Assembly (NCBI RefSeq): GCF_947581915.1
Contig: NZ_CANPWG010000023.1
Location: forward strand, 1-53,602
Direction: 5' to 3'
DNA length: 53,602 nucleotides
Source of the DNA: Candidatus Palauibacter scopulicola
GTDB taxonomy: Bacteria > Gemmatimonadota > Gemmatimonadetes > Palauibacterales > Palauibacteraceae
Shown here piece after piece: positions 25,192 through 33,362 of the stretch; the first letter of the stretch is position 1; each line of letters starts with the position of its first letter. The notes beneath the pieces were generated by a model. It ran no database searches, was not told the DNA's origin, and was given only the letters and a program-made list of their open reading frames with translations. A program made the position numbers and the translations under genes.

Positions 25192-27017
25192 GACACCCCA
25201 TGGATCGACTCTTCTCCGCTGCCGGACGCGGGCGAGGCGCCGGCACGCGGCGTACGCCGCGGTCGTATCCGTTCGCGTCGGGCATCGTCTTGGCGGGCGC
25301 CGTGCTCGCCGCCTGCGGAGAGTCGCCGCCGGCCGACCCGGCCGACCTGATTCTCGTGGACGGACGCGTGATCACGCTCGACGCGGAGAGCCGGGTCGCC
25401 GAGGCCGTGGCGGTACGGGGCGAACGCGTCGTGGCGGTCGGTTCGTCGGCGGAGATCGAGGCGCTCGCGGGCCCGGAAACCCGCCGCGTCGACCTCGCCG
25501 GCCGCGCGATGACGCCGGGGCTCATGGACGCGCACGTCCACTTCGCGAGCGGCGGCGCAAACCGCCTGTATCGCGTCGACCTCAGCTATCCGAACGTGGA
25601 GAACATCGCGGACGTGCAGGGCATGGTCGCGGAGCAGGCCGGGCGGCTGGCCGAGGGCGAGTGGGTGCGCGGCGGCGGCTGGGACGAGGGGAAGCTCGAG
25701 GAGTTGCGCTACATCCAGGCCTCCGACCTCGATGCCGTCGCCGCGGGGCAGCCGGTGTGGCTGGCACACACGATGGGCCACTACGGCGTGGCGAACTCGC
25801 TCGCCCTCGACATGGCCGGCATCACCGCGGACACCCCCGATCCGCCCGGCGGCACCATCGACCGCGACGCCGCCGGGCAGCCGACCGGCGTTCTGAAGGA
25901 GTCCGCCATGGGGCTCGTGACCCGGCTCATCCCGCCGCTCGGACCCGGCGAGCAGCGCGAGGGGATCCGCGCGCTCGCCGACGCCTTCAACGCCGAGTGC
26001 ATGACGGGCGGCAAGGATCCCGGGATCGGCCGCCGCGCATGGGAGGCCTACCGCGATGTGCTCGCCGACGGCGACCTGACGGTCCGGATCCTCGTCCTGT
26101 GGGGCGACCGCGGCGTGACGCTCGACGAGGTCCGCGCCTACGCCGACAGCCTCGCGACGTTCACGCGACCGTACGAGTCGACGGGGGACGACCGGCTCAT
26201 CCCCGGCGGCGTCAAGCTGTACATCGACGGCAGCGGCGGCGCCCGCACAGCCTGGCTGTACGAGGACTGGAACCGGGAGCGCACGGAGACCGACGCGGGC
26301 AACCGCGGCTATCCGACGATGGACCCGGACGAACTGCGCCGGCGCTTCCGGGCGTACCACGACGCCGGGCTCCACGTCTCGATCCACTCCATCGGCGACC
26401 GTGCGATCGACTGGACCGTCGACAGCTTCCTCGAGGCGCTCGAGGCCACCCCCACCCGCGGGCTCCGGCACGGGATCATCCACTCGAATATCCCCACGGA
26501 CCGGGCCCTGGACGCGATGGCCGAACTCCAGCGGGAATGGCAGGCGGGCTACCCGGAGCCGTCCCCCACCTTCACGTGGTGGATCGGCGACACCTACGCC
26601 GGGAACTTCGGACCCGAGCGAACCCTGCGGCTGAACCCGTTCCGCTCCTACCGGGACCGGGGCATAATCTGGGCGAGCGGCTCCGACTTCTTCGTCACCC
26701 CCTACCCGGCGCGCTACGGCGTGTGGGCCTCCGTCGCGCGCCAGCCGCTGCTCGGCGTCTACGGCAGCGACCCCTACGGCAGCGCCGAGTCCGTGGACGT
26801 CGAGACGGCGCTGCGCTCGTTCACGACCTGGGCTGCGCACCAGATGTTCCTCGAGGAGAAGGTCGGGATGATCGAACCCGGCAAGTACGCCGATCTCGCG
26901 GTCTGGGACCGCGACCCGCTCACCGTCCCGACGATCGAACTGCGCGACATGGTGTGCGAGATGACGGTCTTCAACGGCGAAGTCGTCTTCGACCGCGCCG
27001 GCGCCAGCACGCCGTGA
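25188..27017 (+). CDS. YtcJ-type amidohydrolase lipoprotein
   Basis: Protein of 609 residues. AGAVLAACGES is a lipobox (Cys43). The N-terminal composite domain (ADLILVDGRVITLD) leads into MTPGLMDAHVHFASGG with metal ligands His116 and His118. HVSIHSIGDRAID, ASGSDFFVTPYPARYGVWASV and a C-terminal MIEPGKYADLAVWDRDPL also fit the YtcJ family of the amidohydrolase superfamily. The substrate is unknown; members act on N-acyl or ring amides. Starts considered: ATG 25188 (overlapping the MFS stop) or ATG 25200, four codons later. Confidence 0.88.
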   Translation: MRHPMDRLFSAAGRGRGAGTRRTPRSYPFASGIVLAGAVLAACGESPPADPADLILVDGRVITLDAESRVAEAVAVRGERVVAVGSSAEIEALAGPETRRVDLAGRAMTPGLMDAHVHFASGGANRLYRVDLSYPNVENIADVQGMVAEQAGRLAEGEWVRGGGWDEGKLEELRYIQASDLDAVAAGQPVWLAHTMGHYGVANSLALDMAGITADTPDPPGGTIDRDAAGQPTGVLKESAMGLVTRLIPPLGPGEQREGIRALADAFNAECMTGGKDPGIGRRAWEAYRDVLADGDLTVRILVLWGDRGVTLDEVRAYADSLATFTRPYESTGDDRLIPGGVKLYIDGSGGARTAWLYEDWNRERTETDAGNRGYPTMDPDELRRRFRAYHDAGLHVSIHSIGDRAIDWTVDSFLEALEATPTRGLRHGIIHSNIPTDRALDAMAELQREWQAGYPEPSPTFTWWIGDTYAGNFGPERTLRLNPFRSYRDRGIIWASGSDFFVTPYPARYGVWASVARQPLLGVYGSDPYGSAESVDVETALRSFTTWAAHQMFLEEKVGMIEPGKYADLAVWDRDPLTVPTIELRDMVCEMTVFNGEVVFDRAGASTP

Positions 27018-27064
27018 CGCGCTCCACCCATTTCGGCGGCGATCCCGCCGTGGAAGGACAGCCG

Positions 27065-27598
27065 ATGCAGGCTCGACCCCTCGCGACGGAACGTCCCATC
27101 CCGGAGGGTTGGCAGCCGGACCTCAATGCGACCCTTCTCTTCATCGTGCGGGAAGGTGAAATCCTCCTCATCCACAAGAAGCGCGGACTCGGCGCCGGCA
27201 AGCTGAACGGCGCAGGCGGCAAGGTCGACCCCGGCGAGACCACGCTGGAGGCCGCGATGCGCGAGTTTCAGGAGGAACTGCGCGCGCGGCCGGTGGCGCC
27301 CCGGAAGCTCGGCGAGGTGGCGTTCGAGGTGCTGAGCGGCATGTCGATCCTGATCCACGTGTTCCGGGCGGACGAACTCGAAGGCGAGCCGGTCGAGACG
27401 GACGAGGCGACCCCCCTGTGGACGCCCGTCGACGACGTCCCGTACGACCGGATGTGGGAAGACGACCGTCACTGGCTGCCCCACGTCATCGAGGACCGCC
27501 CGTTCGAGGCCTACGCGCGCTTCCAGGGCGACGACATGGTCGACTGCCGCGTCGCCCTCTTCCCCGACCCCGACCGCCTGCCCTGGGAGTCCCGCTGA
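27065..27598 (+). CDS. MTH1-like Nudix hydrolase (8-oxo-dGTP/2-hydroxy-dATP diphosphatase)
   Basis: Protein of 177 residues. The Nudix box is complete: GKVDPGETTLEAAMREFQEEL (G-x5-E-x7-REUxEE). The preceding HKKRGLGAGKLNGAGGK closely resembles the substrate-binding start of MTH1-type enzymes. It removes oxidised purine nucleotides from the dNTP pool. Ribosome site GGAAGGA lies just upstream of ATG 27065. It follows the YtcJ gene by 47 bases on the same strand. MutT/NUDT1 activity is well supported by the motif; exact substrate preference is not. Confidence 0.85.
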   Translation: MQARPLATERPIPEGWQPDLNATLLFIVREGEILLIHKKRGLGAGKLNGAGGKVDPGETTLEAAMREFQEELRARPVAPRKLGEVAFEVLSGMSILIHVFRADELEGEPVETDEATPLWTPVDDVPYDRMWEDDRHWLPHVIEDRPFEAYARFQGDDMVDCRVALFPDPDRLPWESR

Positions 27599-27644
27599 AG
27601 CACACGCTGTGACCTGCGGCCGGGATACCGAGTCTTCACGGGAG

Positions 27645-29528
27645 ATGAATTCGACCCCGACCGTTTCACGTCGCCCGGCCGTTGGCGCGCTCGCCGCGCT
27701 CGCGCTGGCGGGATTGGCGCTCCCCCGGAGTGCCGTGTCGCAGCAGCCGGTAGAAATCGCGGGACGCCTCCTCGACGCCGGCACCGGAGCCCCCATCGCG
27801 ACGGCGCTCGTCTCCATCCCCGCCCTGGACATCTCGACGCTCACCAACGTGGACGGAGCGTTCCATCTGGTCGTCCCCGCCGGCTTGCACACGTTCGAGA
27901 TCCGGCACATCGGCTACGGTATGCGGACGACCGAGGTCGAGGCGCCCGACGGCACGCTCTCGCTGGAGATCCGCATCGAACCGGCCGCGATCGAAGTCGC
28001 CCCGCTCGAGGTCAACGTCGAGTGGAGACCGTCATACCTGGAGCAGGTCGGTTTCTACGAGCGCCGCGCGCACGGCCTCGGAAGATTCTACGATCCCGAG
28101 GACATCCGCCGCGGGGGCGACGGCCTGATCGTCGGCTGGCGAAACCTGAGCGAGCGCATTCTCAACATAAGCCGGGTCAACGTCATGTTGTGCGCTCCAC
28201 AGATCATCATCGATGGCCGCCGGGACCGCGTCGGCCTCATGACCGGGCTCGCTCATCACCGATTGGGAGGCGTCGAGGTCCACGGCGAGCCGCACAAGGT
28301 GCCGGGTCTCGAGCCTCGGATACGCGCGGCGGGCGAGAATCCGTTCTGCCCCACGGTCATCGTCTGGACACGACAGTGGCTGACCGCGGCCGAGCTTGAA
28401 GAGCGGCGGATCGTTCTCTGCGAGCCCGGCCCCACGACGGAACGGGCTCCGCTCGTGGTCGAAGGGACGGTCACCGATGCGCTGACCGGCATTCTCCTCC
28501 CCCGCGCGACCGTGACGGCCTGGATCACGGAACCGGGCGGCCGGAGGCGCGAGAAGGAGACGACCGCCGACGACAACGGCCGCTTCCGGTTCTGCGACCT
28601 CGATCCGCGTATGGACGTGAGCATCTGGGCCAGGTTCGCCGGCCTCAGCGGCGAACTGGCGCCGGTGGCGGGCGAGACCGCCCGCGTTGCGGCCGAGACA
28701 GCCCCGGTGACGGCCAATACGGTCGCCGTGATGCGCGATCTGGTGGTCCCCATCTCTCGTCACGGCCATGTCGCCGGCCGCGTCCTGGATCTCCGACGAG
28801 GCGAACCCGTGCCGGGGGCCGAGATCCGGCTGGCTGCGGCCGAGCCCGCGCCGGCGCCCGGCGACCGTCCCCCGTCCGCCGAAGCCCGGCATCCGACGAC
28901 GAGCGACGAACACGGCTTCTTCGCGATCCCGGACCTGGTCCCCGGGGACTACCGGCTCGCCGTATCCCACCCCGACGCCGGTGTCGCCGCGGACACGATC
29001 CCGGTCCACTCCGGTTCGACGGTGGATGTCCGCGTCGAACTCGACCCCGCGCCGCCTTCCGCGCCCGATTCCGCCTCGCCCGACTCCGCCTCGCCCGCGG
29101 CGGGACGGCGGATCGTGGCCGAGCGGCGGCATCCGCGTCTCACGGAGGTTGGCTTCTACGAACGCAGGCGGGAGAGCGCCACGCGCGGCCGCGGACACTT
29201 CTTCACACCGGAGCGGATTCGGGCCCTCGCGCCCACCCGCCTCACCGACGTCCTCACCGAGGTGGACGGCCTGCGCGAACTCTGCCCGCGACAGACGTGC
29301 CGCCCCGTCTCGCGAAGGGCGCGGAGGTGCTCCCACATGTCCGTCTACCTGAACGGCGCCCTGGTCATGGATGGCCGCGCCTGGGACTTCGAGCGCGGGG
29401 GCGTGGACGACCTGGCGGCTCCGCACGAGGTCGCCGCCATCGAAGTCTACCTGAGGTCCGTCTCCCTGCCCGGGGAGTTCACCGCTCCAGCCGACCGCTG
29501 CGGCGCCATCATCATCTGGAGCGGATAG
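27645..29528 (+). CDS. Exported protein with carboxypeptidase-regulatory domains and duplicated plug-like modules
   Basis: Protein of 627 residues with a signal peptide (to about residue 33, LPRSAVSQ). Three carboxypeptidase-regulatory-like beta domains are visible (about 35-115, 268-365, 374-466). Two related modules start with VGFYERRAHGLGRFYDPEDIRR (135-156) and VGFYERRRESATRGRGHFFTPE (502-523). They end in FCPTVIVWT and RCGAIIIWSG and resemble a TonB-receptor plug without any barrel. Low-complexity PDSASPDSASPAA joins the last parts. The start at ATG 27645 gives the cleanest signal; a GTG at 27609 adds 12 residues before it. No enzyme motif. It may be a surface scaffold or signalling protein. 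Confidence 0.8.
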   Translation: MNSTPTVSRRPAVGALAALALAGLALPRSAVSQQPVEIAGRLLDAGTGAPIATALVSIPALDISTLTNVDGAFHLVVPAGLHTFEIRHIGYGMRTTEVEAPDGTLSLEIRIEPAAIEVAPLEVNVEWRPSYLEQVGFYERRAHGLGRFYDPEDIRRGGDGLIVGWRNLSERILNISRVNVMLCAPQIIIDGRRDRVGLMTGLAHHRLGGVEVHGEPHKVPGLEPRIRAAGENPFCPTVIVWTRQWLTAAELEERRIVLCEPGPTTERAPLVVEGTVTDALTGILLPRATVTAWITEPGGRRREKETTADDNGRFRFCDLDPRMDVSIWARFAGLSGELAPVAGETARVAAETAPVTANTVAVMRDLVVPISRHGHVAGRVLDLRRGEPVPGAEIRLAAAEPAPAPGDRPPSAEARHPTTSDEHGFFAIPDLVPGDYRLAVSHPDAGVAADTIPVHSGSTVDVRVELDPAPPSAPDSASPDSASPAAGRRIVAERRHPRLTEVGFYERRRESATRGRGHFFTPERIRALAPTRLTDVLTEVDGLRELCPRQTCRPVSRRARRCSHMSVYLNGALVMDGRAWDFERGGVDDLAAPHEVAAIEVYLRSVSLPGEFTAPADRCGAIIIWSG

Positions 29529-29530
29529 CC

Positions 29531-29545
29531 CCGAGCGCTGCTCGG
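29531..29545. terminator. Hairpin after the carboxypeptidase-regulatory protein gene
   Basis: CCGAGC at 29531-29536 pairs with GCTCGG at 29540-29545 across the loop GCT, three bases after the stop codon of the carboxypeptidase-regulatory-domain protein. No T-run follows, so this is a modest terminator candidate separating it from the methyltransferase gene. Confidence 0.4.
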
Positions 29546-29595
29546 CGGTGGACGAAGCATTACGTTGAGACGGTCCACCGTGCAGACGCATCACG

Positions 29596-30546
29596 ATGAA
29601 GGGTGAAAGGGCCGGGATGACGGTAGGCGTCAACGAGATCATGTCCGGAGCCGAGTCCTCGCTCAGCCTGAAACGGCAGGCCAAGATCGAGGCTTGGCGG
29701 GACGGAGCGGCGCCGGAACGGACGGAACACACGCTGTATCTTGGTGACGCCCGAGACATGCCCGAGATCCGGGAACCGATTCACCTCGTCGTCACCTCAC
29801 CGCCCTACTTCAACCTCATCGACTATGACGGTGGCCGCGCCGACGACGGCCAGCTCGGCGGCATCGACGACTACGAAGCGTTCCTGGACGAACTCGACCG
29901 CGTGTGGCGGCGGTGCTACGACCTCCTCACGCCGGGCGGCCGGCTGTGCGTGGTCGTGGGGAGCGTCTGCATTTCACGCCGGGCCGGAGGCCGCCATCAC
30001 GTTCTCCCGCTCCCGGCCGACATCTCGGTTCGCGCGCGGCGGATCGGGTTCGACTACCTCACGCCGATCCGCTGGTACAAGATCGCCAACATGGCGACGG
30101 AGGCGAGCGGGGTCGGGTTCCTGGGGAAACCGTACGAACCCAACGCGATCGTGAAGAACGATGTCGAGACCATCCTGATGCTGCGGAAGCCCGGGAGCTA
30201 CCGGAAGCCGACGGCGGCACAGCGTGCGCTCAGCCTCATCGAACCGGACGACCACCGGCGCTGGTTCCGGTCGATCTGGGACGACATCCGCGGTGAAGCC
30301 CGCAAACGAGGCCATCCGGCGCCTTTTCCCGTGGAACTGGCTTCCCGCCTCGTCCAGATGTTCAGCTTCGTGGGGGACACCGTCCTCGATCCGTTCTGGG
30401 GAACGGGCACGACGACAGCCGCCGCCATGCTCACCGCCCGTTCGAGCATCGGGTTCGAGATCGAACCGAGGTATGTCGAGATCGGACGGGGCAGGCTGGA
30501 ACAGCTCGACGCCTTGCAAGTGCCGGCAACGATTGCCGTTGCGTGA
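29596..30546 (+). CDS. DNA methyltransferase (beta-class, TSPPY type)
   Basis: Protein of 316 residues. TSPPY (67-71) is catalytic motif IV and DPFWGTGTTTAAA (265-277) is the SAM-binding motif I. Motif IV precedes motif I, as in the beta class. Between them lies a target-recognition stretch with RWYKIANMATEASGVGFLGKPYEPNAIVKND. It transfers methyl to an exocyclic amino group of adenine (N6) or cytosine (N4); TSPPY is more often the N4-cytosine form. ATG 29617 (seven codons later) has AAAGGG upstream and may be the true start. The DUF4268 gene follows 39 bases on; the two are likely a unit. Confidence 0.88.
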   Translation: MKGERAGMTVGVNEIMSGAESSLSLKRQAKIEAWRDGAAPERTEHTLYLGDARDMPEIREPIHLVVTSPPYFNLIDYDGGRADDGQLGGIDDYEAFLDELDRVWRRCYDLLTPGGRLCVVVGSVCISRRAGGRHHVLPLPADISVRARRIGFDYLTPIRWYKIANMATEASGVGFLGKPYEPNAIVKNDVETILMLRKPGSYRKPTAAQRALSLIEPDDHRRWFRSIWDDIRGEARKRGHPAPFPVELASRLVQMFSFVGDTVLDPFWGTGTTTAAAMLTARSSIGFEIEPRYVEIGRGRLEQLDALQVPATIAVA

Positions 30547-30585
30547 ACACTGCATCGTTCCGATCGGAAACAAGGGAGCCACCAC

Positions 30586-31545
30586 ATGCCAGCCATGCCG
30601 CTTGCACGACTTGAGGCCGTGGATCCTCGAACTTTCTGGAAGAGCGAGGCCACTGACTTCACGCCTTGGCTGGCCGCGGAGGAGAACCTTGAGCTGCTCG
30701 GCGACGCGATAGGGCTGGAACTTCAGCTTGAGGCGCAAGAGAAGGACGTCGGCCCCTTCCGAGCCGATCTGCTCTGCAAGAGTACGGTCGATGACTCGTG
30801 GGTTCTGGTCGAGAACCAACTCGAACGGACGGACCATACTCACCTGGGGCAACTGCTGACCTACGCAGCCGGTCTCCAAGCCGTGACCATAGTATGGATC
30901 GCCCACCGATTCACCGATGAACATCGGGCGGCCCTCGATTGGCTGAACGAAGTCACGGGAGCTCCGATCAATTTCTTCGGGTTGGAGATCGAATTGTGGA
31001 AGATCGGTGAGTCTCCTCTCGCGCCGAAGTTCAACGTCGTGTCGAAACCCAACGAATGGATCAAGCCGCCCCCGCCGCCTCCAGACCCAACGCCCCACCA
31101 GCAGCTACAGCAGCAGTTCTGGGAGGCGTTCCGCAACCACGTCGCCGATGAAGGGGCTGAGTTCAAGACGACGAAGGCTCATCCGCAGAACTGGATGAGT
31201 ATCGCGATCGGCCGCGTGGGGTTTCAGCTCTCAGCCATCGCCTCTTCCTGGAATTCCGAAGACGAGTCATGGGATACGGGAGAACTGCGCGCCGAGTTCG
31301 TGGCGAACGGGCGTGATGCGGCGGGTTATCACGACCGGGTTCACGCTCTTAGAGAGGAGATTGAGACGCAGCTTGGTGAATCCCTGGTTTGGCACAACCC
31401 GGAGGATACGAAGAGCTGGAAGGTCTATCTCCAGAAGACAGCAGATATTTCGGACCGTTCCGCGTGGCCGGAGCAACACGAGTGGCTGCGAACGCACTTG
31501 AACGGACTCCACCGGGTTTTTCGGCCGATTGTCAGGAGCCTTTGA
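30586..31545 (+). CDS. DUF4268 protein with PD-(D/E)XK nuclease-like N-terminal domain
   Basis: Protein of 319 residues. The N-terminal half reads EKDVGPFRADLLC (Asp61), WVLVENQ (Glu76, Gln78) and HLGQLLTYAAG (86-96), the D-ExQ-Q arrangement of PD-(D/E)XK nuclease-like folds. The C-terminal half, from about residue 180 (HQQLQQQFWEAFRNHVADEG), matches DUF4268. A KPPPPPPDPTP linker joins the halves. AAGGGAG lies just upstream of the ATG. The gene follows the TSPPY methyltransferase on the same strand; the pair may form a restriction-modification-like unit, although nuclease activity is inferred from fold motifs only. No helicase or specificity subunit is nearby. Confidence 0.8.
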   Translation: MPAMPLARLEAVDPRTFWKSEATDFTPWLAAEENLELLGDAIGLELQLEAQEKDVGPFRADLLCKSTVDDSWVLVENQLERTDHTHLGQLLTYAAGLQAVTIVWIAHRFTDEHRAALDWLNEVTGAPINFFGLEIELWKIGESPLAPKFNVVSKPNEWIKPPPPPPDPTPHQQLQQQFWEAFRNHVADEGAEFKTTKAHPQNWMSIAIGRVGFQLSAIASSWNSEDESWDTGELRAEFVANGRDAAGYHDRVHALREEIETQLGESLVWHNPEDTKSWKVYLQKTADISDRSAWPEQHEWLRTHLNGLHRVFRPIVRSL

Positions 31546-31702
31546 CGGCCGGTTCTCTGCGCTTTACTCGGATTGCGATGCGATGTCGATCTCGCGGAGC
31601 GTGGCCGGCCGCGCCCCGTGGGCCGGTGCCTGCGGGTGGGCGGTACCCAGCGGTGGCTGTCTGCGGGACCGCGGCGGGCCTGCCACGAGTCCGCGCCGAC
31701 CG

Positions 31703-32545
31703 CTAACGCCGGCCGGAGGCCTGGGCTCTCAGGGCGGCGACGCGCTCGTCGGTGGGGGGGTGGGTCGTGAAGAGGGACGTGAGGCCGCGGCGGCGTCCGG
31801 CGAAGGGGTTGACGATCGCGAGGGAGGCGCCGGCGGGATTCACGTCCATCGGGATGCGGCGGGCGCCGGACTCCAGGCGCTTCAGCGCGCCGGCCAGACC
31901 CATGGGGTCGCCCGTGATCTCGCCGCCGGTGCGGTCGGCCTGAAACTCGTTGCGGCGGCTGATCGCCATCTGGATGATGACGGCGGCGAGCGGCGCGACG
32001 ATGGCCATGACCAGCATGCCCAGAGGGTTGTCGCCGTCGTCACGGCCCCCGCCGAAGATGAACCCCCAGCGGGCGATCGAGGCGATCATCGCGATCGCGC
32101 CCGCCATCGTCGCCGCGACCGTGCCGACCAGCATGTGCCGGTGCTTGATGTGGGCGAGTTCGTGCGCGATGACTCCGTCGAGTTCACGGGCCGGCAGCGC
32201 CCGCAGGATGCCCTGCGTGAAGCAGACCACGGCGTGCTCCGGGTTGCGGCCCGTGGCGAACGCGTTCGGCTGCGGCTGCGGCGAGATGGCCACGACCGGC
32301 GCCGGCAGGCCCGCCCGCTTCCTCAGCCGCTCCACCCGGTCGTAGAGGTCCGGCGCCTGCGACCGGTCCACGACCTGGGCCCGGTACATGCGCAGGACCA
32401 CCCGGTCGCTGAACCAGTACATCCCGAAGTTCATGGCCCCCGAGAGCACGAGGAACAGGACCGCGCCCTGCTGCCCGAACATGATCTGGCCGGCGAACAC
32501 CAGGAGAACCGTCAGGCCCACCATGAGGCCGAAAACTCTGAACAT
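31703..32545 (-). CDS. htpX: Membrane M48 zinc peptidase HtpX
   Basis: Protein of 280 residues. Two N-terminal membrane helices (MFRVFGLMVGLTVLLVFAG and GAVLFLVLSGAMNFGMYWF) precede the active site HELAH (128-132). SRRNEFQADRTGGE supplies the third zinc ligand, and two further helices lie between them. It degrades misfolded membrane proteins as part of heat-shock envelope quality control. The C-terminal TTHPPTDERVAALR is typical of the family. It is not in an obvious operon: the DUF4268 gene converges from the left and the Dph6-like gene lies about 100 bases upstream. Confidence 0.93.
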   Translation of the reverse strand: MFRVFGLMVGLTVLLVFAGQIMFGQQGAVLFLVLSGAMNFGMYWFSDRVVLRMYRAQVVDRSQAPDLYDRVERLRKRAGLPAPVVAISPQPQPNAFATGRNPEHAVVCFTQGILRALPARELDGVIAHELAHIKHRHMLVGTVAATMAGAIAMIASIARWGFIFGGGRDDGDNPLGMLVMAIVAPLAAVIIQMAISRRNEFQADRTGGEITGDPMGLAGALKRLESGARRIPMDVNPAGASLAIVNPFAGRRRGLTSLFTTHPPTDERVAALRAQASGRR

Positions 32546-32649
32546 CCGCGAACCCTCTCTATCTCACGTTCCGACTCACGTTCCGAGCTGACTCGTCCGT
32601 CGCTCGCAGTACTGCTACACCCCAGGCGCCAAGTGGGTCACGCTATGGG

Positions 32650-33321
32650 TCACGCTGCCGCCGCGAGCAGGTCGCAGAAGACGAAACCATCCCGTTCCAC
32701 GACCTCGCCGCGCGCGACCGGGATCGGCCGCGGCAGGATCGGGCCGTCCCACACGAACGTATGGAACTCTCCGTTCTCCCCGCACGGATCCACGTCCTCC
32801 GGGAGATCGGCGACGAAAGACGCGTCGAAGGCGCGGCCCGCGAAGGAGGCGTCCAGCACGGCCGGGTTGATGCACACGGCGATTGCTTCGAACCCATCCC
32901 GGATGAAGGAACGCGCGAGCGCCGCCGTCGGTTGCTTCCAGATCGGGAAGAGACACTCCAGCCCGGAGGCAGCGAGCTGCCGTTCGCGGTATTCGCGGAG
33001 GTCCTCCAGGAAGATGTCCCCGAAGGCCACGCGACGGATCCCGTCTTCGTAAAGGCGATCGAACGCCTCGCCCATGGCGCGTTCGTAGATCTCGTTCGAG
33101 GACTGCGGGGGGACGACGACCTCGACCAGCGGGATGCCGATGGCCGCCGCCTGGTCCCGCACGAGCGCGCGCCGCACCCCGTGCATGCTCACCCGGTCGT
33201 AGGCGTCGGTCACCGTCGTGATCAGCGTCTCGACGCGGTAGGTCCCGGACTGCTGGAGCGCGTGCAGGGCCAGGGCGCTGTCCTTGCCGCCGCTGAAGCA
33301 CATCGCGATCCGTTCTTTCAC
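32650..33321 (-). CDS. Dph6-like/MJ0570-family ATP pyrophosphatase
   Basis: Protein of 223 residues. ERIAMCFSGGKDSALALHAL (3-22) is the PP-loop (SGGKDS) that binds ATP. SMHGVRRALVRDQAAAIGIPL and VAFGDIFLEDLREYRE are the conserved core of the diphthine-ammonia-ligase-like family. Bacteria lack diphthamide, so here it must adenylate and amidate another substrate, still unknown. It starts with GTG; the two units ahead of the start are part of the 11-base tandem repeat, which places the start inside repeated DNA. The His/Met-rich membrane gene ends 41 bases upstream on the same strand. Confidence 0.85.
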   Translation of the reverse strand: MKERIAMCFSGGKDSALALHALQQSGTYRVETLITTVTDAYDRVSMHGVRRALVRDQAAAIGIPLVEVVVPPQSSNEIYERAMGEAFDRLYEDGIRRVAFGDIFLEDLREYRERQLAASGLECLFPIWKQPTAALARSFIRDGFEAIAVCINPAVLDASFAGRAFDASFVADLPEDVDPCGENGEFHTFVWDGPILPRPIPVARGEVVERDGFVFCDLLAAAA

Positions 33322-33351
33322 CCGACGCTCACCCGACGCTCACCCGGCGCT
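33319..33351. repeat. Three 11-base tandem repeats spanning a GTG start
   Basis: CACCCGACGCT at 33319-33329 and 33330-33340, then CACCCGGCGCT at 33341-33351 (one mismatch). The first copy contains the GTG start of the Dph6-like gene on the minus strand. A slippage event here would move the start or its upstream leader. Confidence 0.85.
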
Positions 33352-33362
33352 CACTTCAGCGG

